Source: Neonectria sp. B-13
Taxonomy: Eukaryota; Ascomycota; Sordariomycetes; Hypocreales; Nectriaceae
Reading direction: 5' to 3'
Assembly: GCA_002682825.1 (NCBI GenBank)
Contig: NOKP01000032.1
Span: 248,001 to 312,000 of the forward strand
DNA: 64,000 bases
The notes under the pieces were generated by a model that was not told the origin of the DNA, made no database searches, and saw only the letters and a list, made by a program, of their open reading frames with translations. Of the stretch, positions 23,061 to 33,944 are shown piece by piece (position 1 is the first letter of the stretch; the number at the start of each line of letters is the position of its first letter). The position numbers and the translations under genes are program-made.

Positions 23061-23226
23061 CGGCTCTCCGCTGACCCATTTCACGCCAATGGTTATGGAC
23101 GCACGCAAGTGCCGGAGCTTCATTGGGGCCCGGCTTTCCGCCGAGTCCATCCTTGACTCTAAGCCAAACTCATACAAGCGTGACAGGGCCGGTGGTTGAG
23201 ATGGCTTCCCAGGTTCCGGCTTTCCG
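23061..23226. promoter_or_regulatory. three CGG-N4-CCG sites upstream of the sugar transporter
   Basis: CGGCTCTCCG is at 23061-23070, and CGGCTTTCCG at 23131-23140 and again at 23217-23226. The inner bases are nearly identical in all three. Inverted CGG triplets with fixed spacing are typical targets of dimeric Zn2Cys6 regulators. Binding by the regulator at 14788-16777 is inference. Confidence 0.5.
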
Positions 23227-23384
23227 CGGCCTGCGCTAAACTGCCATCACACTACTCCGTACACAGACACCAAGACCCATTTCTCACACCAATACCCGTC
23301 AACCTGACTCTGTGCCATCACCATAAACTTTTTAAGCTTCTCCGCATGATGCTGGCCTAGACCGTTCGGACCTTGCCGCTGCGA

Positions 23385-23458
23385 AATCCCCAGATCCCCA
23401 GATCCGCGGAGCCCCAGACCCCTAGCAACACGACCCCAGATCCCCAGATCCCCAGACA
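23385..23458. repeat. CCCAGATC-rich degenerate tandem repeat
   Basis: CCCCAGATCCCCAGATCC-type units recur several times with interruptions, including a second cluster near 23435-23455. This looks like a small degenerate microsatellite in the transporter promoter. Confidence 0.7.
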
Positions 23459-23798
23459 CGAAGAATCGGGTCATCGTCTGATGCATCTCACCATTCAGTC
23501 TCGGCTGCTAGAGTGGCCTTGGTCTAGGTGCTCCGCGCCCCCCCTCCTACTCGTGCGAATGACTACCGAGTGATTCAGCTCTCCAGGAAACTCTTCACTT
23601 TCCATGTACTTGACGTTGTGTATAAGATAGCTGAACCCTCTCTGAAACCCTCTTCTCAACTCATCGACTCACTGCAGCCATTCTCAACTGGGCACCCAAT
23701 ACCAAAAGTACAACGGGAGGCCAAGGAACTCGCAACGACCACAACGTCCATCGCAGGCTCAACGATATCCCCAAAGCTATCCTGGCCTTACCGCAAAT

Positions 23799-25389
23799 AT
23801 GGCTCCCACAGCCGAACCCTTCGCACACGCGATGCCGGAAAGCAGCGTTGACACTTCACGCTGGTGGAAGGCCCGGAATCTGCGCACCCTGAACCTTCTC
23901 TTGATCGTCCCAATGCTGTCCATCTTCACACAGGGGTAATTCGGTTCCCAGTTCCTTCAGAACGCCGTCGCTGACCTCTGTTACTAGTTTCGACGGTTCC
24001 ATGATGAACGGCCTCCAGTCAGTCGAGTCCTGGCGCGACTACTTTGGCGAGCCCAAGGGCGCGACTCTTGGCTTGTTCAACGCCGCGTATCCCATCGGCG
24101 GTCTCTGTGCCATTCCCTGCGTGTCCTTCGTCAGCGATACCTTCGGTCGCCGCATCGGTCTCGCCACTGGAGCCATGCTATGCTGTCTCGGTGCTACGCT
24201 CCAGTCCTGCGCCCAGAACTTGCCCATGTTCGTTGTTGCACGCGGCATTCTCGGCTGTGGTACCGTCTTCCTCGGATCGTCGGGTGCGCCTCTCATCACC
24301 GAGCTGGCTCACCCGGCGCACAGAGCTACGGCCACGGCGCTCTTCAACACGTCCTACGCCCTTGGCTCTATTGTCGCGGCTTGGATTACCTTCGGCACAT
24401 TCCGTATTGAAAATTCCGCTGCCTGGCGTATCCCCTCTGCTATCCAAGGCCTGCCGTCGGTCATCCAGCTGATCGGCCTCTACTTCGTCCCCGAAAGCCC
24501 CCGTTGGCTGATATCGAAAGACAAGAACGAGGAGGCTCTCGGGTTTCTGGCCAAGTACCACGCTGAAGGCAACGATCAGGATGCTCTTGTTCAATTCGAG
24601 TACAACGAAATCAGGGACGCTCTGGCCCATGAGCGAAGCGCCGATCGCGGTAGCTGGCTCCAAAACTACCTCGAATTGGTACGCACTCCGGGGAACAGGA
24701 AGCGACTTTTCATCTTGTTCTGGTGCGCATGCATCAGTCAGATGTCAGGAAATGCTTTCATTTCATACTACCTGGCCCCGGTGCTGTCATCCGTCGGTCT
24801 CACCAGCAGCCTGGAGCAAACTCTCATCAATGCCACACAGCAAACACTCTCGTGGTTCTCGGCCCTCTATTTCGCGACCCTTCCACAGAAGCTCGGCCGT
24901 CGCGTTCTTTTCCTTGCTTCTGGATGCGCCATCTTCATTTGCCTCGTCAGTATCACAACTGGAAGTGCTATTTTCGCAAACGATCCTACGAACAAGGCCG
25001 CCGGCGGAGCTGTTGTTGCATTCCTCTATCTGTTCTCCCCGGCGTACAACTTGGGTCTCAACGGAAATCTTGGTCTTTATATTACCGAGATCCTCCCTTT
25101 TAGCATCCGTATGAGGGGTCAAGCCTGCTTCCAGCTTTTCGCGACGTCCTTTTCACTTCTTTCGACATACGCGGTCCCAGTTGGCCTCCAAGACATGAAC
25201 TGGAAGTTTTACATCATCTTCATCCCCTGGGTTGTTATCGAGTTCACCGTCCTGTACTTTGTCTACCCGGAAACGAAAGGCCCATCTCTTGAGGAGATTG
25301 CCTTTATCTTCGATGGGCCTAATGCCCACATTTCGCCCATTGAGAAGCTGGAGCAGGGTGGTCACATCGAGATGGACGAGAAAGTCTAG
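23799..25389 (+). CDS. MFS sugar (hexose-type) transporter
   Basis: Exons 23799-23935 and 23988-25389 give 512 residues. ATG 23799 is preferred because the first exon supplies the conserved first helix LNLLLIVPMLSIFTQGFDGS; the frame starting at 24001 would lack it. Sugar-porter signatures are present: SDTFGRRIGLATG (the GRR motif between TM2 and TM3), YFVPESPRWLISKDKNEEA, LPQKLGRRVLF and YPETKGPSLEEIAF. Twelve hydrophobic segments are apparent. It is a plasma-membrane proton-coupled porter that could import the glycoside or freed sugars of the neighbouring GH3 and GH78 enzymes. The single intron is 52 nt. Confidence 0.93.
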
Positions 25390-25540
25390 CGTGAGTTGCC
25401 GCGATACGCTTGAGAATTAACATTTCCAAGTCGGCAATTCCAAAGGCCCTTCCAAAGCATTTTATGGCAACGGTAACCCTTAGTACTCAACATTATTCAC
25501 TGTAAAGCTTGCTAGAACAGTCAGTTGTACACAAATATAC

Positions 25541-27204
25541 CTAGCCATACCGAACATCGCCGTCACTCTCCTTAAACCAGTCGTCTGCTACCAAATTTTC
25601 CTCATTTGGCGCATAGTTGATGATTGTACTCTTCACCATTGTATAGGCATTGTAAGCATCCAGCCCATTCTCACTGCCGACACCACTGGGGCCTGTAGTG
25701 CCGCCCCATGGACTGCTTGGGTCATTCCGATGATGCGTATTGACCCAAACGATGCCGCAGTTAACCTCCTCGGCCACTCGAAAGGCCTGGCTGAGGTCTT
25801 TCGTCCATATCGCCGCTCCCAAGCCAAATTCGCTATCATTAGCAAGGTCAATTGCTTCTTGCTCGGTATCGAATCCAACCAGCACGATAACCGGCCCAAA
25901 TGCTTCTTCACGCCATATTCGGGTACGCGAATGGCTGCCCCCCGAGGTGAATTCCAGAATAGTAGGTGGATAAAAGTAGCCCTTTGAAAAGTCTGAACCA
26001 TCAAATGACGAAGTGCTAGTGAGACGTTGACCTCCACAAACGACCCTGGCGTTGCCACTGTCTGTTGCTTCGCCCACGAGAGTCTCAACATTCGCCAGTT
26101 GGCGTGCCGATACCAATGGGCCCATTGTTGCTTTTGGATTTGTTGGCGAGCCCATGCGTCGCTCAATGGATTGGGCCTTGGTACGAAGCTTGGACAGCAG
26201 CTTCGCAAAGATGGTGTTCTGAACAATGATCCTGGTTGCAGCGACGCAAGTTTGTCCACTTGCGACAAAGGCACCAAAAGCAATTCCATTGACGGCAGCA
26301 TCAATATCTGCTTCTTCAAAGACAACCAAAGGCGCCTTGCCGCCGAGTTCAGCCGTGTACCGCGCAAGGTTGCCGCCCACGATGGATCCAATGGCTCTTC
26401 CAGCAACTGTCCCACCGGTGACATCAACCTTTCGAACAAGAGGATGACTGACGAGTGCCTTGCCTGTGGAAGTGCCAAACCCAGGGAGGACGTTGAATAC
26501 CCCATCGGGAAGTCCCGCGTCCTTCAAGATCGGACCCAGCAAGAGACTGGTCAACGGTGTGAGCTCACTGGGCTTCAGTATGACGCAGTTCCCCGCCGCC
26601 AAAGCCGGGGCAAGCTTTTTGACGGCAATCAACAAAGGATGATTAAAGGGCGTGATTTGCACCACTACGCCCAGAGGTTTCCGGTCAAGCCAGTTGTGCA
26701 GCTTTCCAGACGTGGGAAACACCGGCCTTTCCTCTGTGCGCAATACGGAGGCGTAGTACTTGAACCAGCGCACCAGTGATGGAACTTGGGCTTGCATCTC
26801 ACGAATGGCTCGTCCTGTCTGCCGGACCTCGAGCACAATCAGGTCGGGGAGATTGTTCGTGAGGAGCTCGGCAGCCTTGTCGAGTACAGCGGCTCGGTCA
26901 TGGCGCGATCTCTTTGCCCAAACGCCTGATTGAAACACCTCTTGTGCCAACTCGATGGCCTGCGAAGCATCATCCTCGGAGGCAGCATGGCATCTATCCC
27001 CGTTAGGGTTGGTACTGAGAGTGGCATTTATGTGAGATTCAGCTTACTGAGCAAATATCTCTCCAGTTGCGGGATCTTCAACCGGTATACTAGCTTGTAA
27101 AATGAGATTAGATGTTCACCAACATGAGGCTGTGTCGTTCATTCTTACACTTCTCCTCTCCCATTCGCTTCCTTTCCTCCAATCCACAGCGGGTAAGTCT
27201 TCAT
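25541..27204 (-). CDS. aldehyde dehydrogenase family protein
   Basis: Exons 27204-27149, 27089-27048 and 26993-25541 give 516 residues. The spliced N-terminus runs MKTYPLWIGGKEANGRGE, then VIPVEDPATGEIFAQ and HAASEDDASQAIELA. Signature elements are QITPFNHPLLIAVKKLAPAL, the glycine loop VTGGTVAGRAIG, catalytic-glutamate ELGGKAP, catalytic-cysteine FVASGQTC and EEAFGPVIVL. It is an NAD(P)-dependent oxidiser of aldehydes, tail-to-tail with the sugar transporter. In a glycoside-catabolic setting it could act on lactaldehyde from rhamnose breakdown or on an aromatic aldehyde from the aglycone. Introns are 59 and 54 nt. Confidence 0.93.
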
Positions 27205-29348
27205 CCTGTCCTGTGCTTCTTGCTGCGGGGTTGGGCTAGTGGAGACCGACTAGAGGCTTGATCGCGTCAGGATGTCAAGCCTGTTCAAAGGAGCTTGAGA
27301 CACAGTTCACAGTCGCAACTCGTTGGGAATATGAGACTTGCTTGACGATGAAGGATGGAAACTGATCAAAGATGAGGGGTAGATGAAGACATCATGTATC
27401 ATTGAGATAAGAGATGCATCGTCAAGAGATAAGAAATGCTTTCGGGCCCATCCGGCTGCATCTTATGCACGTGTCATGTGACAGTACCAAGTTCGCTGAC
27501 TCATCCAATCAATTCCTACCCTAAAGCCAGAGATACGCCAAGGGTTCAATACTTCATTCGTAATCCACGCCTCAAGTTTCTTGAGAGTCAAATGGACCAT
27601 GTATGTTGATCTTACTGAATATTTGCATTGATGTTTGGGCACGTATCGTTGCGTGAATTTTCGTTGGGTTATGCGCGATAATAAGCTGACGTTGATCGGA
27701 GCTTAAAGCTGAAGAAACCTTCATGAAAACGGACACCGGGATAAAGAAATTGCAACGATGCACCAGGATGATAAGCCCTGTTGCTGTCTTGGTCACCTTT
27801 CGCCGCGGAGAAATACCAGTCCTGTTGCACCATGACGGCGGGCGCCTGTATGCAGATGGCGAATCACTGTCCATCTCATCATGTTTGGTTGGGTAACTGA
27901 ATAACACATTGCCAACATCGTTGGCCTGACTCGTGGGTTACTGCGCTTGGACCGTGTTCTAGCCTTGGCCATGACATTGCCCGATTACAAACTTTGTAGT
28001 AACCGATAAGCTGGATGACCCTGCGCCCGCAAAGTGTGAAGACGTTCCGCCTTGTTCTCGTCTTCGTGACTAGCTAGTAGTAGGACAGACTAGCTCGAAC
28101 CCCATGGGTCAAATAGAGCGCACAAGGGGAGGCGTACGAGGATGCTTGTGACCGCCTTGACGCCTTCGTGCTGACATCGCGGTGTGATGCAGGCGATACA
28201 CATTCTCAAACGAGCCGGTAGATCCCGCTGGTGGTATGGGCGCGATCGTCGAGAGAAACCAATTAGACACAGGGGGTTGAACACACATCATGAAGTCTGA
28301 GGCCTAGGCAATGGAAGGCTGCATCGTACTAGGAACCAACTGGGACATGGCTCCGAGATATTATCGACGAGCACGGCTGACGTTGATACTACGCTGGCCC
28401 ATATGACGGAGACAGGATGCAACTGTCGCCCAGTAGAAGCAGCTACCCCAAGCAGAATGCATCTAGATCATCTGTGTCTTCCACAGCGAACACTACCCGG
28501 AGCGGGGAAGTTGCTTGGCAGATTAAGCTTGACTTAAAGTTGGCGCTACTTGGCACCGTTCCTTCAATGTAACCTGGGGCCATGCAATCGAGACGGTCTG
28601 TTTCGCCGTCTCGGGGCGCCAACATGCGGGATAGGCGCCCAAGATGGAGAAACGGCCGCTCATTCCCTGTTCTAGACGACTTCCCCGCATCCCCAAGACA
28701 GTGCACGGGCTATAGACATGGAGTTTCCCCGCGTCGTCGTCAGCGACCTTCCTTTTCGGCTTCTAGACTGGTCTAGACGAGTCATGGGCCTTGGAGCAGC
28801 AGCGGCTAGGGATATTGCTCCAACGCCAAGCCCATCGTCAGGGTTCGCTCTGCATTCCCTCCAGTGGCCCCGGACCCCAGTAATAAGGCCCGTCAAGGTA
28901 CACATCTAGGTAATGGCCTCCACACCCACTGTGACACAGCCGCCTCAGGTGTCTCGGCGATCCCGTTCACCGAGAATAGCGTCAACAAGGGACTCTGCTA
29001 CACGGTTGAGTTATTTTCCTTATGCTGCCAGCCTTTGGGAGTCGGGTCTTGTCGGGCTTGGCGAGACAACAGTTGTCTCCCGTCTCCTGGACGCGACACT
29101 AGTTGGTGTTCAGCTTGAGAAGATGACGACATGCATAGACAAGGCGGAGGAGCTTGATGATGGGGAATGCCCCATGGGGAACGCCTCGCAGCGAATATTT
29201 AATCTTCTCGGGCCCTCATCCAGATCCCTTTTCTTGTGTGGTTCTTCAGGTTAGTGCCGCTAGCTCCACTACATAGCCGCATCGAATCGTTTCTATCCCT
29301 TCCTCTTCATCTTCAACTTCAACTTTTTTCCAGCCCATTGGTTTCAAC
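27205..29348. other. long intergenic region
   Basis: About 2.1 kb between divergent ALDH and permease genes. Plus-strand frames at 28582-29254 have no motif and unlikely composition. CGGGCCCATCCG (CGG-N6-CCG) lies at 27443-27454. I see no gene or repeat family. Confidence 0.45.
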
Positions 29349-31020
29349 ATGGCTGCCATCGACAAGCAGCAGAACGAGGCTCAGATCTTCGAGGATGAGA
29401 ATCCTGAGAAGCCTGTGCCAAAGTTCGAGTCGACGGACTACTCTGGTGCCCATGAGAAGACGGACCCGAAAGAAATCGCACTTGTGAAGAAGCTGGACAG
29501 ATGGATCATGGTGAGTCCCATCTAGAGGCATTTCTCCCCGTTTCCATACTGACGTGGCTCATCAGCCAATGCTTTGGAGCATGTACTGGCTCAACTATCT
29601 CGATCGAAATGCGATTGCTCTTGCACGTCTCAACGACCTTGAGGAGGACCTCAACCTCACCAGCACCCGTATGTTTGAGACAGAATCCAAATCGCCACCA
29701 CAAACCTGCCACTAACGATCCTCTCCGAACAGAATATCAGACTTGCGTTTCCATCCTCTTCGTCGGCTACATCCTCGGACAGATTCCATCGAACATGTTC
29801 CTCACCCGAACTCGCCCGAGTCGTTACATGGTACAGAGCCCTCCAACTTGATTAAAATTAGGAATATGCTGACCGACGTAGGGAGTTATGATGATGCTCT
29901 GGGCTGTAGTGAGCACCCTCACGGCCGTCTCCAAAGACTTTACCGGCCTGCTCTTGACTCGTTTCTTCCTTGGTGTTACCGAAGCCCCCTACTATCCAGG
30001 CGCTGTCTATCTCCTCTCAATCTTCTACACCCGCAAAGAAGTCGCCACCCGCATCGCTATCCTGTACACCGGAAACATTCTCGCCACCGCCTTCGCTGGC
30101 CTCATTGCAGCTGGCGTCTTCCATGGTATGGACGGCCTCGGCGGCCTCGCAGGCTGGAAGTGGCTCTTCATCCTTCAGGGTGCGGTGACCTTCCTTGTCG
30201 CCATCGCTGGATACTTCCTATTGCCCGATTTCCCTCTCACGACCTGGTGGCTCACCCCCGAGGAACGCGATCTAGCGCATAACCGAATGGAGCTTGACAC
30301 TGTCGGCAACCAGGGCGAAACAAGTACGTTGAATGGCCTCAAGCAAGCTGCCAGGGACCCAATGGTCTGGATCTTTTGCATCATGGCTCACATGCATCTT
30401 GCCGCCAACGGCTTCAAAAATTTCGTAAGCTTTCCCAGATACGGTGACTCAGATTGTTCTCACATTAACCTCCTGCTCCATAGTTTCCAACTGTTGTCAA
30501 GACTCTCGGCTTCAGCACCACAATCACCCTAGTGCTTACTTGTCCTCCGTACCTTCTTGCCGGTGCCATCACCATTCTGGTATCCTGGTCGTCTGGCAAG
30601 TTCAATGAGCGAACCTGGCACATCACCATTTCTAAGACTGTTGCTGTCATTGGTTTCATTGCTGCAGCTTCGACTATGAGTACTGCTGGGCGCTATGTGT
30701 CGATGATTATCTTCACCATCGGCACTTACGGCGTGAACAGTCTGATTCTCGGCTGGTGCGGTAGCGTATGTGGCCAGACTAAGGAGAAGAAGGCTGTCGC
30801 TATCAGCATGGTCACGATGATAATGAACATCAGCTTCATCTGGACCCCTTATCTCTGGCCTGCGAGCGATGAGCCGCGATACATCATTGCTATGGCTAGC
30901 AGTGCTGCGTTTAGCATCGCGACGGCTGCGCTAGCATGGCTGGCCAAGATCATTATGATGAGGCGCAACAAGGAATTGCGGGCGAGCGATGATGAAACTA
31001 CTGTTTTCTACGTCTATTAA
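29349..31020 (+). CDS. MFS anion:cation symporter, Dal5/Tna1 (allantoate permease) type
   Basis: Exons 29349-29510, 29566-29668, 29733-29830, 29882-30424 and 30484-31020 give 480 residues. A hydrophilic N-terminus leads to KLDRWIMPMLWSMYWLNYLDRNAIALARL, shown here as consecutive segments KLDRWIMPMLW and LNYLDRNAIALARL, the family's TM1 signature. Further features are VGYILGQIPSNMFLTR, FLGVTEAPYYPGAVYLLS, and ITGY-like TM segments to a charged C-terminus. The family imports carboxylates such as allantoate, nicotinate, pantothenate or sugar-acid anions. Here it could take up an organic acid or aglycone-derived anion; that is inference. Introns of 51-64 nt are all in phase. Confidence 0.92.
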
Positions 31021-31259
31021 GCTTTGGGACTATGTAGAATGCAGGGCATCTTTTACGTCCTGAGATGGGGTACCTGTTGGGGGCTGGACAGGAATATATG
31101 GAAGTTGTGATATGGGGAGCAGGTAGCACAGTCCTTACATTTAAAACCCAACTTTGGCTTTGGAGCCCTAAGCAAGTTTGATTGATGACAGCTCGTGAGA
31201 GTTATAAAAACGATGTATACAGATGTTGTGAAGTGGCTATGAAACCAATTTTCTGGCCT

Positions 31260-33214
31260 TCATCGGACTGTCCAACGCCCGCTCCAATGCCCGTCGATAT
31301 TGAGACGTCCTAAGGACATAGAATCCCAGTTCCCCGCTTCGAACGAAACCTTTTCGCTTCCAACGTAGAAGTCTTCAATGGTGAGACCCAGGTTATCTGG
31401 CGAGTTGTCACCAAGGGCGATTGCTTGGTCTCCATTGTCTGAATCTGTGAACACGCGGAACGTGCTCGTACCAACTTCATGAGCCGGTGATAGCTTTTCC
31501 ACCCAAATGTTAGAGAACGTCATTTCGTCTATGTTTTGGAGAGGGTTGATGCCCAACAAGGCAGGGCAAATGCCTTCACAACGCCAGTTGGTGATCCTGT
31601 AGTTGGATAAACGTTTGGTGATATCGGCAACAGAAGTGGATGTCTCGCTTTCGTAACTTGCTGCAGACGCCACGAGGGCTCTGGGCCAAGGAACTGTTTG
31701 CGAAACATAACGGGTGTGAATCACATCGACTGCATCCACTGTCACATTCTCGGTATCTCGCTGATACCAGCCGAATTGGACGATGGGGCCATTGTTTGTC
31801 TTCCAGATGATCATCTTCTCACACAAAACGTTGCTGTAGTATGTTTTGATGGCGTCATCCCCAACATGGTAGAAAATGTTCCGGACATGGGACCCTGGGT
31901 ACATTTGAATGCCATCGGTCTGTCCAAAGAAGGCCCCAACCTGCTTACAGTCGGATGCATCGACAGTGAAGGACCCGAGGTCGGCGCCGTAGAAGTCCAT
32001 GCTGTTGAAAGGGGGTGCGTTCGTCGTCACCCCGTGCATTGTCCAGCGGGTGCCAACAGCGGAGTGGCCTCGCCACATTTTGAGGGAAGTGTCATCCGAC
32101 TTGATGTTTTTGTAGCCTTCCGCGGTGTTGGCCTGGTACACATACTGTTCACCTGACAAAACCCCAAATCCTGTTGCTCGCAGATCCAGGGACTGGCTTT
32201 CATATTGGATGGCGCCCTTGACATATGCCCCAGGAGCTAAGTAGACCCAGTTCACCGAGCTGGATAGAATGGCGTGTGCAGATCCCGTGAGCCAGTAGAC
32301 ACCTGGGCCGAAATGAACCACGGACTCTGTGACCTGATCCAAGCCAGTGACCAAGCCAGAAGGGACGTTATAGGCGGTCGAAAGGTCAGGAACATACTCG
32401 GAGCTGGGAAAAGGGCTCATGAAGATCATCAGCGCATTGATTGGTTCAACCCCCACGATTGGCATAGTGTCTTCGTAAGAAGAAACATAGTTGGAGCCGT
32501 CAGGATCTTTGTTTTGCACATAGTGGGCATTGGATTCTGGTCCGGAAGTGTGGTACTCCCAGAGATTGTCCTGGAACTCAACGGAGAAACGGTACCCATC
32601 CTCACTAAATGGAACGGTAATAAGAACAGCGTCGTCATCGAGTTGCATGTCGAAGTCGAGATTGCTGGGTCGGATGACAACGTTGGACGGGTCAACGGGG
32701 CCATCATCGGATCGAGTGATTCTGACGATGGTTTTGGTGCTGGCCAGATATTGAGTCCAGGCCATGTCTGCGCCAATATCGGGCTCAATGGAGATTTGAT
32801 CGTCTTCGCTGCAGTTCTGGCCATCGCAGACTGACGACAAGTCATCGGGACTGAAAATGTTTCCGTTGCCATTCCGAGGTACACAAACGAGTCATAGAAG
32901 CTCGTAGGGGCAGATGCGGTTCCAATCTGAACCGAGTACATGTGAGACTGGCGGACATTGGCATTTTGCACCGGAGTTTGGGTGTTGATCTCGCCCGTGT
33001 TGTGCCACCAGGTTTTCAATTCCGATAGATCTGCTGTTCGGTTGCTTGCTTTGGGTGATTGTTAGTCAATTGGTAGATTAGTTGGCACCGTATGAGCAGA
33101 CCCAGTTATTATTCACTCACCACGTTTGAATATTTCAGCTGGATGTCCTTGGACAGGCACAGTGCCCACCATTAGGACAAGGCCTAGTCCCTTGGTAAAC
33201 GCCGCGAGATGCAT
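31260..33214 (-). pseudogene. GH49 dextranase/isopullulanase-like gene with a frameshift
   Basis: Exon 33214-33121 encodes a signal peptide (MHLAAFTKGLGLVLMVGTV). A 72-nt intron is followed by sequence from 33048. GH49 features include WWHNTGEINTQTPVQ, NVRQSHMYSVQ, WVYLAPGAYVKGAI, GVLSGEQYVYQAN and FFGQTDGIQMYPGS. The upstream frame reads through DSFVY at 32881-32879, then conserved PRNGNGNIFSPDD continues in another frame, which stays open for 540 codons to 31260. Family members have a few more residues between FVY and PRNG, so a small out-of-frame deletion of about 10 nt near 32880 is likely. No intron of normal size explains it. A sequencing error cannot be excluded. The intact product would be a secreted alpha-glucan hydrolase. 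Confidence 0.85.
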
Positions 33215-33944
33215 GGTCGATCTTTGCACTTTAAAGATAATGACTGTGTAGAAGGGAAGAAACGAATAAAAGGAACTATAGAACGATGGAATCGAGCAAT
33301 GTTTTATTTGGACAGTACATAAGCAGGCGGAACAACAGTCGATATGGACAGTAGTTTCAATTGCAGGGAGACGCAGATTGTTAGCTCAAAACACCGAACC
33401 CCTGTTTGAGGCGAATTGACATTTTCAGGAGGGAGCTCATCCACTATTTCAAGCACTGTAATTGGCCACAGCCAACATCAATCAGCTGTTGTATGTTGAC
33501 TATTCCCACCAAGGATGCGATGCACCTTCTCGAAGGAGGATATATGTGGAAGTCTCTATGACATGATTTGATCTGTGTTTGTTCAAAATTATTGCTCTTG
33601 TGTTAGATGTCTGCGTAATCCGCGTCGCTCTAGTTGAATGCCAGTTCTCACTGATGTTGTCACTCATTAACTGCAATCATACTCACACGGATCACTCTGC
33701 TTCGTTTCGCTTGTGACTAGCGCCTGAATCCTGAATCCTGAATCCTTCGTCCGATCGGAAGCTCTGTGAGGGTGCTCCTTCAATACTAAAAACATCGGAA
33801 TGGATAAAATGAAACGGCCTTTAATTGTAGTATATTGGATTGGGACCATAACATTACAGAGAATCTAGCCCCCTTCTTTTAAAATCTAGCATTTATACTA
33901 TTGTTTAATGTCCAATTCATTTCACTGACATCAAACATCCTCCC
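33215..33944. other. intergenic region with a repeat block
   Basis: It holds the promoter of the GH49 gene and the repeat block at 33606-33745, described separately. No gene is seen. Confidence 0.5.
33606..33745 (+). repeat. repeat block, left copy (matches 40526-40665)
   Basis: About 140 bp aligns in direct orientation with 40526-40665 (for example CAGTTCTCACTGATG against CAGTTCTCACTAATA, and GACTAGCGCCTGAATCCT against GACTAACGCCTGAATCCT). This copy is the GC-richer one. It ends in three tandem CTGAATC units. It lies just downstream of the PKS-NRPS fragment's 3' end. Confidence 0.75.

Larger units (their letters stand above)
22876..23798. other. intergenic promoter region of the sugar transporter
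   Basis: About 920 bases with the CGG-N4-CCG cluster and the CCCAGATC repeat, both listed separately. No gene is seen. Confidence 0.5.

Noticed and set aside
24039..24663. Long frames in both strands over the sugar transporter
   Set aside because: Composition is Ser/Arg-rich and lacks hydrophobic segments; the transporter frame explains the region.
28582..29254. Overlapping plus-strand frames upstream of the Dal5-type permease
   Set aside because: No motif, no plausible splice pattern and inconsistent frames; more likely promoter DNA.
32848..32878. A 32-nt intron explaining the GH49 frame change
   Set aside because: It would be far shorter than all other introns here and would remove the conserved PRNGNG segment.
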